Source: Hymenoscyphus infarciens
Taxonomy: Eukaryota; Ascomycota; Leotiomycetes; Helotiales; Helotiaceae
Assembly: GCA_001414345.1 (NCBI GenBank)
Contig: LLCB01000092.1
Location: forward strand, 62,001-126,000
Reading direction: 5' to 3'
Length of the DNA stretch: 64,000 nucleotides
Positions 1 through 12,556 of this stretch are shown here, piece after piece. Within the stretch, counting starts at the first letter, position 1, and the number at the start of each line of letters is the position of its first letter. The notes beneath the pieces are model-generated. The model did no database searches, was not told the origin of the DNA, and worked only from the letters and a program-made list of their open reading frames with translations. The position numbers and the translations under genes are program-made.

Positions 1-3000
1 GATAAAGCTTTATAAGCTCTAACTTTAAGAATTCTATTTATAGTTTATTAATCTCCTTACTACTAAGAGTTAGCTAATTATCTCTTTACTATTTAATTAT
101 ACTCTTTCTATACCCTCTTAAATAATGTCTCTTCTTATTAAATACTTTACTTATATACTTATATTTCTTCTTACTTAATAATAATATCTCTATATCTTTT
201 AAAGTAGATATTAGAAGATCCTCTCTAGTCTCTATTCTATATTTTAATACCTTATTCTTCCTAGCTTATACTAATAATTAGGTTATAGACTTTGTTTTCT
301 TCTTTCTATAAGTAATAGTAACCTTTTCTTTACTCTTATCTAGTTTTAGATTATTATTATCTAACTCCTCTCTTCTATTTTCTACCTCTTCCTCTTATAT
401 AAGTTTCTTAAGTTAACTTATATATAGTGCTTATAATATATTATAATTTCCTCTTATAACTTCTAAGAGAAGCGTATATAGATTTACTTCTAGCGTTTTA
501 CTAATTAAGTTATCTAATTCGTCTCTCCTCTCTAAAAAGGTTTCTTAACCTTCTATTACTAGCTTTATTTTATACTAAAGGTTCTCTTTATCCTTTCCTA
601 CTTTAGCTTAAGTCTTTAAGTCTATCTAAATATTCTTAAATAATTATTAACTTATATAGTAGGAAGGTATATAGTTATAAGGTCTTTCTTTTCCTAAACA
701 TATTAGATAAAGTATTAGTATATTAAACATTGAATTATCCTTTTCTAAAGCTTCTTAAATCTTTATATTAATTATTTTTAACTAATTTAAGACTTTCTAT
801 CTAATAACATTTAGTTACTTAGAATCTCCTTTTATAATATTAAAAAGGTTAAGTAATATATAAAGTTAGTTTAATAGTTAATATTATCCTACTTTCTTAG
901 TTTCTAGAATAATCTATAAAAGCTAGATTACTTTAAGATAAATCTCCTTTTTAAGATATATAATTCTAATAGTATTACGCTTATTATTACCTAATCTCTT
1001 ATCTTCTATAGTCTATATTAAGAATTCTTTTTTTAAATCTTTCTTATTAAATTAATAGATTATATTAGTTAACTTCTAAGCTATTAGTTCTTAATAGAAT
1101 ATATTTATAAACTTAATATTCTTAAGTATCTTAGTTATATCCTCTTATAATATCTTTAATTCTTTATACTTTTTATCTAGCTTAAATATAAATCGTTTTC
1201 CTTATAATAGTAGTGCCTTACCTTATATATAATATACTAAAGGTTCTTATAAAGTTTAGTATTTTATTAGTAGATAGATTTCACCTCTCTTAGTATAATA
1301 GAGTAGATATATATTAGGCTTACTAGCTATATCATCCTCTTCCTTTAATTCTTTAAGTTTATATAAACTATTAAAGTCTTCTTTAGACTAGCTTATTATC
1401 CTATCTTCTAATACTATATATTTATATTCTCCTTCCTTCTTTATCTTATCTATCTTTCTAATAACTAGTTCTAACTTATATAAGTTATAATTAAAGTCTA
1501 AGTTACTACTTATATTATCTTTACTTTCTCCTTCTTCTACTTAGCTATTTATTATTAGATAGATATTAATTATATTTCTACTCTTATCTAATTAGCTTTC
1601 TAGCTTAGGCTAGTTACTAGGGCTAGCTTCCTTAGATTCTAAGTAATAGTCTTTAGTACTTAAAAAATCATCTACTTTATAATCTATCTCTTTCTTTAAA
1701 TCTAATTTAATAGAGTAATAGAATAGCTCTTTACTTCGCTTTACTAAAATATAATTATTTAATAATAGTTAATCTTCTATAATAGTTATTTATTTAGATA
1801 TAGATTTAACTTCTAAAATATTACTTATCCTAGTTATATTAAAGGTTATTAAATTTATAAGTTATTCTTAATTATTATAGGTTTATTTTTACGTTATAGT
1901 AGTATATTTAATCTTAATAATACTTAAGACGTTAGTACTTTTACTTTTATCTTTAATCTATAACTAGTTTCTATCTATCTCTAATCTACTTAAGAAGTTC
2001 TATCTCTTAAGTATTTAATTTAAGTTTAATATTACTTATTATTAAGTAAGAGAAAGGTTATTATACTTAATTTAAAAGTTTTTAATCTATTATAGTAAAG
2101 AAAAGTTATATTATATTATAAGATCTTAGGTTAAGCTTAGAGAGGATATATATATACTAAGCTCTACTTTAAAGCCTTACTTTTTTTTTCTTTTAGCTTC
2201 TATTATCTAAAGATAAAGTTTATCTTTTTACTCTCTATTCTCTCTAAATACCTTATTCTTCTTAACTATTTATAACTATAATTCTAAAATCCTAATACTT
2301 AATCTCTTTATTATTCCTTATATATTAATATTTCCTACTTCTAAATATCTCTACCTTCTCCTCTAATTATGTTCTATAATCCTTCTATTACCTAATAAAG
2401 TATATTCTTACTAATATACCTTAATCTCCTCTCCTCTTCTTTAAAGAAGGTTTAGCCTCTTAACTAAACTATATAAGTCTATAGCTTAATCTTACTAGTA
2501 TCTATTATCTATAGCTTCTCCTATTCCTTTATTAGAAGAGTGTTTATAAGTATATAGTAGATTAGGTAGGTCTATTGTTTTTAATCTTCGCTTTACTAGT
2601 ATCTTTCCTTTAATAATTATCGCCTTTTACTCTTCTTTACTCTATTTTACTATATATATATAATTTACTATAATCGGTTTTAAGTCTTTATTAATTTTTA
2701 TAATAGTTTTCTAATAGCTAATAATTTAATTATTCTCTAACCTCTTAATAAATTTTTTAATATAATTAAGGTAATATTTACCTATTAGTTTATACGTTAT
2801 AAGGTCCTCTAACTATATAGACGTATTATTTATATCTATCTTTCTAACTCGATATAGCTCTAACTATCTTAGCTCTAGTTTATAGAAGCGCTAACTATTC
2901 TATTATAACCTTTATAATAATACTAGGTTACTAAGTTTTAATAAAGAGTTCTATATTATTACTACCTCTACTATCTTAGTCTACTCTACTAACCGTCTCT

Positions 3001-3289
3001 AATTTACTAATTCTTATATTTCATCTAATATAGTAAGCCTTTCTTTAAACGCTTCTTCTACTAACTAGTCTATTATTATTATAATAAGTAACTTAATTCC
3101 TTCCTTCTATACTACTACTTCTACTAATACTATCTATAGCTAGGTTTCTATTAGTTAGTTAAATAATAAGTCTTAAGGGTTTTCTCTAAGTATAAGTTAA
3201 GCTAGAGTAAATCTATAAATATATATATCTCTTAACCTTAATACTACTTTAATTCTTATATAATACTTATCTTATTAGAATATCTTTAC

Positions 3290-3660
3290 TAATAAGGCTT
3301 ATAATTCCGCTCTTAAAGCCTTTAAAAACATCTTTATATATACTTCTACTAACTCTATAGATTAAGAGTATAATATAAGTATAAAGTATTAGCGTACTTT
3401 ATTCTTAGCTAACTTTATAAGAAATACCCCTCTAGTAAAATAAGTACTATTATTACTATAAGCTGCTCTTAGCTACTTAAATAGTCTTATTACCTATTAT
3501 TAAAAACTATATAACGTGTTTACCAACGTTATAGCTTATTATAGTTTAAAAGTTACCTACCTTATTATATAATCGACTATTAATAGTATAAATCTCGCTC
3601 CTAACTTTACTATTAGTAAAATAGGACTAATATAATTAAATCCTACTAAATCCTATAATT
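3290..3660 (-). pseudogene. gypsy integrase core remnant
   Basis: The minus-strand frame gives a D-L-V-G-F start, then I-L-L-I-V-D-Y, a Y-S-N-N-S region where the second catalytic acidic residue is expected (D/G to N changes fit RIP), and S-I-E-L-V-E followed by a helix. This is the D,D-35-E integrase pattern of gypsy elements. It lies about 1.5 kb downstream of reverse transcriptase in element orientation, as expected. Confidence 0.7.
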
Positions 3661-4829
3661 ATAAATATAAGATTAGTATAAGTCCTTTTATTAGCTTAAG
3701 AGGTCTTAAGAATTAGTAATTTAGACATAAACAGTAGTACCTAGTAATATCCTTAGTTCTAGTAAGCTACTAGAATCTTCTAATAGTTCTTCTTAGTATA
3801 AGTTTTTCTATAAAGTGCTTATAAGAATTATATAATTACTAAAGTACTACTACTACCTACTCTAGTATAATATAGAATACTAGTTTCCTAGCTTATTCTT
3901 AAAATACTAATTTTAAGTATAACAGTTTATCCTCTTCTAATATTATTAAATTTATAGCTTACTTCTTAATAACTTTCTTAAACGATTTAGTTAATATTCT
4001 TATATATAGTATAGTATTTATAATTTTATATTCTAAAGTATTAGTATACTATAAGATAAACTACTTTACTTATCGTTCTTTCTTTTCTTAAATTTATTCC
4101 TAGATATTATTATAGATTAATTTAAGTCTTAAAGTTCTATCTATCTCTACTTCTCTATTTACGATTTCTAACACTATAGCTAAGAGAGTAAATTCTTTAA
4201 ACCCTACTAGATATTAATAAGCTAAGTACCTAATAATTCTAGATAACCTATCTACTACTACTAATAATTTCCTAAGTATATTAATAATTTTAAAGTTATA
4301 CTTAGTAAGTCTTATTTACTAATAAATAATCTACTCTTTTATATTATTACTTTAAATTACTATTATTAAAGTAGAGTAATTAGTATATACTTTTACTAAG
4401 ATATTTATTTCTTAAATAAAATAATATAATTCTTCTAAGCTTAGAAGTACTATATAAGCTTCTTACTTAGTAGTATAGTACTTTTACTATATTAGTATAA
4501 GTTAAAAAGATATAAATATAATAATATTTATTTTAGATAGTTTTATAAACTTAGCTTCTATTCTAATTACACTTTTAAGTAGTTAAAAAAGAATACTCTT
4601 ATAGCTAGTCCTTAACATATTAGTTACTAAGTAATATTATAGATTACTATTCCTAGCTATAATAATATTTATATATACCTCTTTTTTTACTCTCTTAAAA
4701 GCCTATATATGTTTTTCTAACTACTTAAAGCTAATAACCTTCTGTCGCTATTTTACTACTTCTCTTAATTAGTAGTCTTCTATAATATAGATTATTAAAC
4801 TTTTAATAATTATTAAAAAGTTTATACGT

Positions 4830-5560
4830 CCTAGTATATAATCCTTTAAGAATAGTAGTATAAATAGAAATCGTTCTACTTCCTTAATACTTTTAAAGAC
4901 TATATAATCTTAAATTATAACTAGCTTATTAAGTACTAGCTTTAAGCTCTCTCTAGCTAGCCTCTAATATCTTAGATAGTTTAATTTAGTAACTATAAAT
5001 TTCGTCTTAGGTAGGCTTAGTATAAGCTTCGCCTATGCCACTCTTAAGAAGTAGTATTCTCTTAGAAACTATATTAAAATAGAGAAGTCCTTTATACCTC
5101 CTTAGTTATTATTTATAAAATATAAGAAATAAGTATCCTTACTAATATCTAATAGTACTAGTTTAGTATTTAGTCCTAGTATTACTAAGTACTCTAAATC
5201 TTTTAATTTAGAATAAGTACCTAGTACCTTTATAAGTCCTTATCCTATTACTTAGTAGTAATACTATTCTAATATAGTCTAAAAAGCTGTTTTATACTAA
5301 TAATTCTTAAATAGTTTTATAACCTAATACCTATTACTAGTATCTAATAAAAACATATACTTTATATCTAGCTTTATAATTTACTATAAGATAGTTTCCT
5401 ATTACTTTATTAGATACTATAATTTTATTATAGCTTTATTTACTAGAATATAATTATATACTATCCTTATTATATTATTTTTCTTTAGAATTAATTATAT
5501 TCTTACTAACTAAGAAGATTTATATTAGATAATTACTTTTACTTCTACTAATTTAAGTAG
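4830..5560 (-). pseudogene. gypsy reverse transcriptase remnant
   Basis: The conceptual minus-strand translation contains an L-V-S-K-N start, a central segment matching the palm region of a fungal gypsy subgroup, then an A-K-L-I-L-S-L-P-K-T-K-F thumb-like motif near 5,020 and an E-V-E-R-F-L connection motif near 4,890. The order and spacing match reverse transcriptase running into the connection domain. Many TAA/TAG codons sit where CAR or TGG is expected, so this is a RIP-inactivated pseudogene. Confidence 0.7.
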
Positions 5561-8500
5561 TAACTTCTTCTAATATTCTATCTCTTTTAATAACTATTTT
5601 ATAATTAGTAACTTCTTTAAAGTATAATTATAATAGGTAGGAATTCTATATTTAACTAGGTCTATTTTAGGCATTTTTCTAATATTATTTATAAAGATAT
5701 CCCTCTATTAAAATAGTAATTTCTATAATATATACCTCTTTTCCTCTATATCTACTAACTCTTCTATTATCTTATTTATAATATCCTTAATCTTCTTTTA
5801 TTCTAGCTTATATAGTTCTTATACTTCTATTTACCTTCTTCTATATTAAGAAGGTCTTTTAATAGTAGAGAATCTATAAGTTATATTAAATATATTCTCT
5901 TCTTTATCTACCTCCTCTCTCTATATTAGACTTTTAGTATTAGCTTTAATAATTATTTATTAACTTATAAATATTTCTATTTTATCCTATCTAGTCTACT
6001 AGGAGTTTAAAATTTATATTTCTTTATCTATTCTAAATTCTAGTATTTTGTTATTAGATAAGTTAGGATTTCTTATAACCTTAACTACTTCTTTAAATCT
6101 TACTCTTTTTTTTATAAGATATACTTTAGTACTACTCTAACTCTATTTTAGTATCTTAGCTATAAATAGACTATTACTATAATCTTTACTTTCTATTATT
6201 ATAGCTTCTTTTAAGAGTTATACTCTAATATTTATTACTTATCTCTAATTTCTCTACTAACTACTTAATTTACTTTATAATAGTTTAGTACTAGAATAAT
6301 AGAAAAGGTTATCTTTATTAAAAGCTATAATAATACTTAACTATCTTCTCTTCTCTTATAGATATATATATATAGGTTTAGATTCTAGTAATCTAGATAT
6401 AGATAAGAGTATACTTTTAACTTCTACTATATTTAAGCTAACCTATTTCCCTTCCTTACTATCTAATTTCTTATTTTATATAGATTTTAGTATTATAATA
6501 ATAGATAGTTATACCTTCTACTAAGACCTTAACCCTTCTATTCTCTTCTTAACCCTTATCCTTCTCTTTCTATTATATAACTAAGATTAATTTAAAGCTA
6601 TTTTAATAGGATTTATAAGATAACTCTCTACCTTCTCCTATATATCTACTAACTATTAATTATTTAATAATAATTATGTTAATAGTATTTTATCTTAGTT
6701 TCTTAATTATTCTAAGACGTCTTATAAGAGGATTAAATTCTTATATCTTTCTTTAAAATATTATACTCTAATAGATAATTATATTCTAGGTTCTAATACT
6801 TTTCTCTCTAATCCTCCCTCTCTTAGCTAGACTTTATCTTTATAAGTAGAGGCTAGGCTCTCTACTTATAGTTAGCTTTTAAACTAAACCATAGTCTTAT
6901 TATTATAAATCGTCTAATTATTAGTAAATTAGTACTAGCTAGAGTACTAGCTTTAAGAAGTTTATTTCTATCTTTATATTCTTATTCGATCTTATCTTAT
7001 AATTCTTTAAATATCTAATTAACTGTTTCTTCGTTCTTAGAATCTACTTTCTTAGTATATTTTTTAATAACTTAGGCTAATACTTATATAGTTATATTAT
7101 AGATATATTATACTATATTCTAAATTTCTATCTTATATATATAGACGATTTTTCTAGCTATAGATAATTCGCTATATAAAACGTTTAGATTAGTAACTAC
7201 TTAAGAGACTTCGATCCTCTTAGTTAGGATAGTACTCTTAAGCTCCTTATATTTACTTTCCTTTATCTTAATCTAATATTTCCTATTCTTATAATCTCTT
7301 ATAATTCTATAATCTTATATCTACTATTAACTTAGTAATAGCAAATATAAGGTTCTGTCTAGGACGAGATATACGTTAATAACTCTATTAATACTACTAA
7401 TATATATATTAAAGCAGATAAAGTATTCTAATAAGTAAAGTATTATATTAGCTACTTTAATCGTAATCGAATAGTCTAGTCTTAACTTATACCTTAAATT
7501 CTATACCACCGATTCTAGTATAAGGTTAATAATAGAACCTCTATCTAGTAGCACTTAATTTAAATTATAGATTCCTTTCTAATTAATATAAGATTATACT
7601 ACTACTTATATATAGAAGTTATATACTTTCTTAGTTAAGAATAGAGTTAATTCGTTTTCTAGCTAGTCTAAGTATTTACTATTAGTTATCTTCTATATTC
7701 CTTTAATTATTTTAGTAAGTACTATAGTTATTATATTAGTATCTTCGACCTAGAAAACGTCGATAGTATAGCTATCTCCTAGTAGCCTAGCTTTTATAGA
7801 GTTAGATTTAGGTTTAAGTTTAAGTAGTCTTATAAGTTTAAATCTATCTCTAAGAGACTAATTATAAAGCTAAAGTAAAGACATTTTAAGCTTTACGTTT
7901 ACTAATATATTAGCTAGAGAAAAGTCCTCTTATCCTATTATACCTATAATAAGTTACTTAGCTTTCTTTATCGCTACCTTCTTTTTTAGACTAGGAATAG
8001 AGAGTTAGAGTAATAGCTCTTATATAAGTATAGTATCTTCTATAACATCGTCTTTATATTCTTTAATTATAGGTACTCTATATTTTCCTTTCTTAGTTAG
8101 TCTACTAGAAGGTTCTATAGAAAAGATACTACTTAAGATTCTTATACTTAACTGCTTCTCTACTACTAATACTTTAACTTCTTATAATTATACTAGAGTT
8201 AATATATTTACTAGTACTTATATTTCTACCTCTATTCTATATATATATCTTCTATTATAAACTATATCTAAATCTCTAATATTCTATTTATTAATAGTAG
8301 AATTAGATATATTAACTATCTACTTTAGTAGTACTTAAGTAACTATAGCGCTATCTAATATTAATCTACTCTAAATCGTCTAAGTTTCTTAGCTAGCTAT
8401 TAGATTATTACTTATTATTAATTATCTAAAGCTAGCCTTATCTTAATTTATCTATTAAGGCTTAATACTATAATAATTTCTTATATTATTTAAAAAAGGT

Positions 8501-8999
8501 TATCTCTTTTAATTCCCTTAGAACTAATAACCTTATAAGTTCTATTAGAAGTATTAGTTTTAATTATAGTAAAGCTTTATTATATAAGCTTATATTATAC
8601 GATTTTAATTCTATTTATCTTATTATTTCTATTATTCGACTCTTAATAACTATTTAGATAAAGGGGTTTCATAGTCTCTAAAACTATAACCTTCCTTTCT
8701 ATAAGTATAGTATATAAATAGCTTTCTTAGACTAAACTAAGTATTAGGTCTAAGAACGAAAGCTACGTTAATATTAACTAGTACTATGTTTCTATTTCCT
8801 CTTTAGAGAGGAATTCGATTTTAACTCTAAGAGGCTAGAGTCTACTTTATAAGAGAGTTAATAAGAGCTTCTATAGTAGCTATATAGTAATCGTTCTTTT
8901 CTTAATCTATCTTTATAAACTTCTATATCTAACTAAATTCTAGTTATAATCCTAAGTTATCTACTTCTAAATATATATTAGCTACCTCTACTACTCTTA

Positions 9000-9500
9000 G
9001 GTTATAGTTATTTAATCCTTTAGTAGTAGCCTTTATATTTTAGATTAAGGATTTAATCTTAATAATCTTTAATATTACTCTATTAAAATAAACTACTATT
9101 CTTATTAGTCCTTTATTAAGTCCTTTAGTAGCTTACTTATATAGCTAGGCTTCTATAGTATTAGGTAAATCCTACTTAATATCTTATATTTTTATATAGT
9201 ACTTATAAAAAGGGCGTCTATTTTAACTTAAGAATATTATCTTATCTACTACTAATTCTACTTTATCTTCTCTATTCTCTTAAGGAAATCTATTAATTAA
9301 TAAAGCTTTTAACTTCTTAAAGTCTTCTTTAATAGCTTATAAGAGGCCTTAAATATATCTAGTAGCCTCTCTATAATAATTAGATATTATAATTAAAGAC
9401 TTCTCTTCTTTTAGTATAACTAGATTATTATAATCAGCTTTTATAGTATATTTTATAAAAGTTAAGAATATCTCTACGTCTTTATATAGTAAACTATAGA
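9000..9500 (-). pseudogene. gag-like remnant of the left gypsy element
   Basis: On the minus strand a long frame broken only by TAA/TAG shows a charged, helix-rich segment resembling the capsid part of fungal gypsy Gag. It includes a motif of the type N-R-R-P-F-Y-K-Y, followed by a stretch resembling the major homology region. Similarity was judged by eye. The limits are approximate and no zinc knuckle was confirmed. Confidence 0.4.
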
Positions 9501-10417
9501 ATAGTAGAACTAATACTATAGATAATATATTTAACTTAGTAGCGATTTTCCTCTAGAATAGTAATAGTCCTTTATTTAGTAAGAGAGTATTTCTAACTAT
9601 AGCTAAGTTTCCTTTCTCTACTAATAATAAGTCTAACATAATAGATATTTCTATTAAGAATTCTTAAATAGCTTATTTTAAGAGTGTTAGCTATACTTTC
9701 ATACCTTACTTAGGTACTAGTAAACTCTTACTTCTAAAATATATATTAGCTATTAGTCTCTTATCTTTAGAATCGAATTATAATAGTATAGAAGATTCTA
9801 AGTTAGACTTTGTAGAGTATAGGCTATTATAGGAAGGTTCTTTGAATTTGTTAAAAGGAGTTTCTTTAAATAGTAATCTATCTTTAGTTAATATAGACGA
9901 AGTTAAGAGACTATTCGTTAAAAGAGAAAGTAGCCTCTTAAGAGTATAATAGTAGATTATTTTCTTCTTTCTACTTTATATAGAAGTCGTATTTATATAC
10001 TATTCTAAGAGTTAAATTAATTACTACTAATAATGCCTACGAATTTTAAATATCTTTATTATTTATAGTATTATAGATATATACTATTCTTTTAGTTCTA
10101 ATATTCTAATATACTTCGTATATACTTTTTCTATAATAGTAGATATCTAATATCGTAGGTAAATTTAGGGGTTTCTAGTACCAATACCTAGTTCCTTAAT
10201 TCAAAAGGTAAAATTTCGATTTTAGGGTTAATAGACTAATATGTTTATTAGATGATTTAGAGATTCGTCACCTTACTAAGGATACCATTTATATAGTAGT
10301 AGCCTAGTATCTGTAGATAGGGGTTAAAGTATTATATTATATGGAGATGATAAAAGAGGAGACTAGCTATAAGAGGCTGTGAATATCTAAGTATAGGTAA
10401 AGTGAATTGTTAGGCCG

Positions 10418-10439
10418 GATAAGCGCCGAAGCGATTATC
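10418..10439. repeat. Inverted repeat with two GATA cores beside the TE boundary
   Basis: GATAAGCGC and GCGATTATC form the two arms of a near-perfect hairpin separated by CGAA, with one mismatched pair per arm. Each arm carries a GATA core, so the site could bind a GATA-type factor as a pair, or be a leftover of a small inverted-repeat element. Function is inference. Confidence 0.35.
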
Positions 10440-11274
10440 GCCCCAACAACGGAGGTTCCACGAGCCGGGCGGGCCGACAAGTTGTATCTTAACCTTCGCT
10501 CGAGAGAGAGAGAGAGCAACTCTATCGCCCACCGTCTCGATTATCTAAGGCGAGATGGTCAGATATATTATTAAATACCCCGAGGAGAGTCATCCTTGCT
10601 TGCTTCGACACTTTCTCGTCTTACTGGATCTCGGTTGCGGAAGGTGGTGGAAGAACCTAAGTGCCCCGGGTTGCTAGAGCGGTTTTATTCCGCAAGCCAA
10701 TTGAAGTCACTGAAGTCAGAACTTTGATACGCAATGAATGACTCTTCCGCATTCCATTGGACCTTTGCTCTCAAGTTACCTAGTTACCTCAAAGTTGCTT
10801 CATTTTTTGGTTCCACGAGTTTCTTTTCCATCCATTTGTCTTTATGCGTACAAGGTTGAGGTCACCAAGCGGTGTTTACTTACCAGTCCCCTCCGTCAAC
10901 AGTACGTGCAACACCGAGGTCTTTTCGCTCTTTCGCCTTCAAAGCATCGCTTCGGCAACAAAAATCCGCAAGAGGATTATGTGTCCCCTTTGCCACTGTC
11001 AGTCAGATTGTTATCGCACAAACGTTTACATCCCATATATCTCGAGGCCCCGGGGACCGAAAACGATCGTCCTGGTTGCTCCCGAGGTCGCCGTCATCCT
11101 AGTAATTGCCCCTCCGACTTTTCAGGGGTCGTCAAATACCCCTTCTCCACCAGTGCCCTTCTCTGCATGGAGAACAGCACGTGAACCACCCCCTCCAGAT
11201 CAGAAGATGGGAGGTATAGCTGTAGCAACTTGGGTATCACAGAAACTGGTGAAGGCAGAATACGGAGCACTCCC

Positions 11275-11282
11275 TATATAAA
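11275..11282 (+). promoter_or_regulatory. Candidate TATA box
   Basis: TATATAAA occurs in GC-balanced DNA, preceded by CTCCC. It lies 1.28 kb upstream of the TAO3 start codon, so it would serve TAO3 only with a long, probably intron-containing leader. It could instead belong to an unrecognised transcript. Confidence 0.25.
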
Positions 11283-12556
11283 CAGCTGTCTCAAGTTACC
11301 TGTCTTCAACAACTAAGCGGAATCGGTTGGTCTCTATTGTTGAACCGCTATGTTACTTTGAGGTCTTTTCTCTCTATTTCGGATAATTGGCACATTATAT
11401 TTTCTTTTCACACTGCTTCCTCCCTTTTACGGTATATATATCCATGTGGAGTTCTAGTACGACTTGACTAGAATCATAGTGCGAGCTTAAGGTTCTTCCC
11501 TTCAGAGGGCCAATCGCAGAAAGCAAAGTTTGAATGTTTTGCGTCCTTCTTATCATGTTGTTATATGTTGTGTTAGCAATTGCACTACGTATACTCCTAC
11601 AGCAAACTCGACGGGACGTAAACTATAAAGTGAGCAATTCCAAGTTTTCACATTATCCCGAAATCAATCGTTCTTGCACATGAGCCGATTTGTCACCAAA
11701 TTTTTTCATAAAATTGGCTTGAAGGATGGGCGAAATGTCAAGTTCTATATAGATTATGACAGGATTCTTGCACGGCTGCCCGAGTATGCATTGTGCAAAT
11801 AGAAGCACGGCAGCGCGTTGCATTCAATGAGCAACCGTCTCTCCTGACCGTTCTCGGTTCCTCAAGCCCCTTTATTTTGTTGAACCTCAAATATTTGAGG
11901 TAGATCTGGGTGGAAATCAGGCGTTTCGCAAATTCTTCTTCTAGAACGTGTAAAAATTCAAGGTCCGCTTGATGTATACAACACCATATCTTTTTCTGGC
12001 GGAGATTTTCTTCTTATGCCGTGGCATGCGTGATGGTTGAGTCGCTTTCTTTTGGCCTATTTGGGCGTTCTGAGCCAGGGGGAAGCGCTCACCCCTGTGC
12101 GGACAACAACCCGACAAAGCTTGAGCGTCAGTAATATTTCCCTGGTACCGCTAGGAAGGAGGCTAGACACCACGGTATATTCTCTACTATCGTTCCAACC
12201 AGAAATCTGTACACTGAACAATGCCCACGGTACCAACTCGCCTCCGATCGTCTTTCGCGCTCGGCGATGGACAAGCTCTTCGTGCCGACCCTGCCACTAC
12301 AAATTGATCGTGTGTAACCATGGGTAAGTTCCCATTACTCCCACAACCCTTCCTTGCGCCGGAGTCTTAGCTCTGCCTTCACGGCTCTGCCTAACCTAAA
12401 CGCCAAGTGTGCTCCGACTCGCAAGTTCTCGCGGCTCTGTTTCTATGATAGCTAGAGTGGCAAAAGCTAGAGCTAAAGCTAAGCGCTTGAACTATCCTTT
12501 GGACACGGCCGCTACTCTCGAAGTTGGAACAACCCTAGACGCTGCGCTACGCTGCT

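Larger units (their letters stand above)
1..10165 (-). mobile_element. RIP-degraded Ty3/gypsy retrotransposon, cut by window edge
   Basis: The whole stretch is AT-rich with CA and TG nearly absent and CG retained, as expected after RIP. Reading the minus strand and treating TAA/TAG as mutated CAR/TGG codons gives the order gag (right), reverse transcriptase, a connection/RNase H region and integrase (left). Reverse transcriptase before integrase places it in Ty3/gypsy. The element's 5' end is therefore to the right. I could not find the paired LTRs: the right limit (about 10,165) is placed only by the change in base composition, and the 3' end probably lies beyond the left edge or in the unassigned first 3 kb. 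No uninterrupted frame remains. Confidence 0.8.
10166..12556. other. Intergenic and probable 5' UTR/promoter region of TAO3
   Basis: Composition returns to normal by about 10,400. The stretch contains a (GA)7 run at 10,502-10,516, a small hairpin at 10,418-10,439, a TATA-like box at 11,275 and a possible leader exon ending at a GTAAGT donor at 12,324. Several open frames occur between 10,738 and 12,327, but they overlap each other in different frames, lack a recognisable product or start at non-ATG codons. I call no protein gene here. No tRNA or other RNA gene was recognised. Confidence 0.5.

Noticed and set aside
10738..11281. Three overlapping open frames of 76-148 codons upstream of TAO3
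   Set aside because: They overlap in different frames, start at weak or non-ATG positions and show no recognisable domain. The region is more likely promoter or leader.
11680..11802. A 40-codon ATG frame (starts M-S-R-F-V-T-K-F-F)
   Set aside because: Too short to support without transcripts or conservation. Could be an upstream ORF in a long TAO3 leader.
12037..12327. 96-codon frame just before TAO3
   Set aside because: Begins at TTG rather than ATG, has no family resemblance and runs across the candidate leader donor at 12,324.
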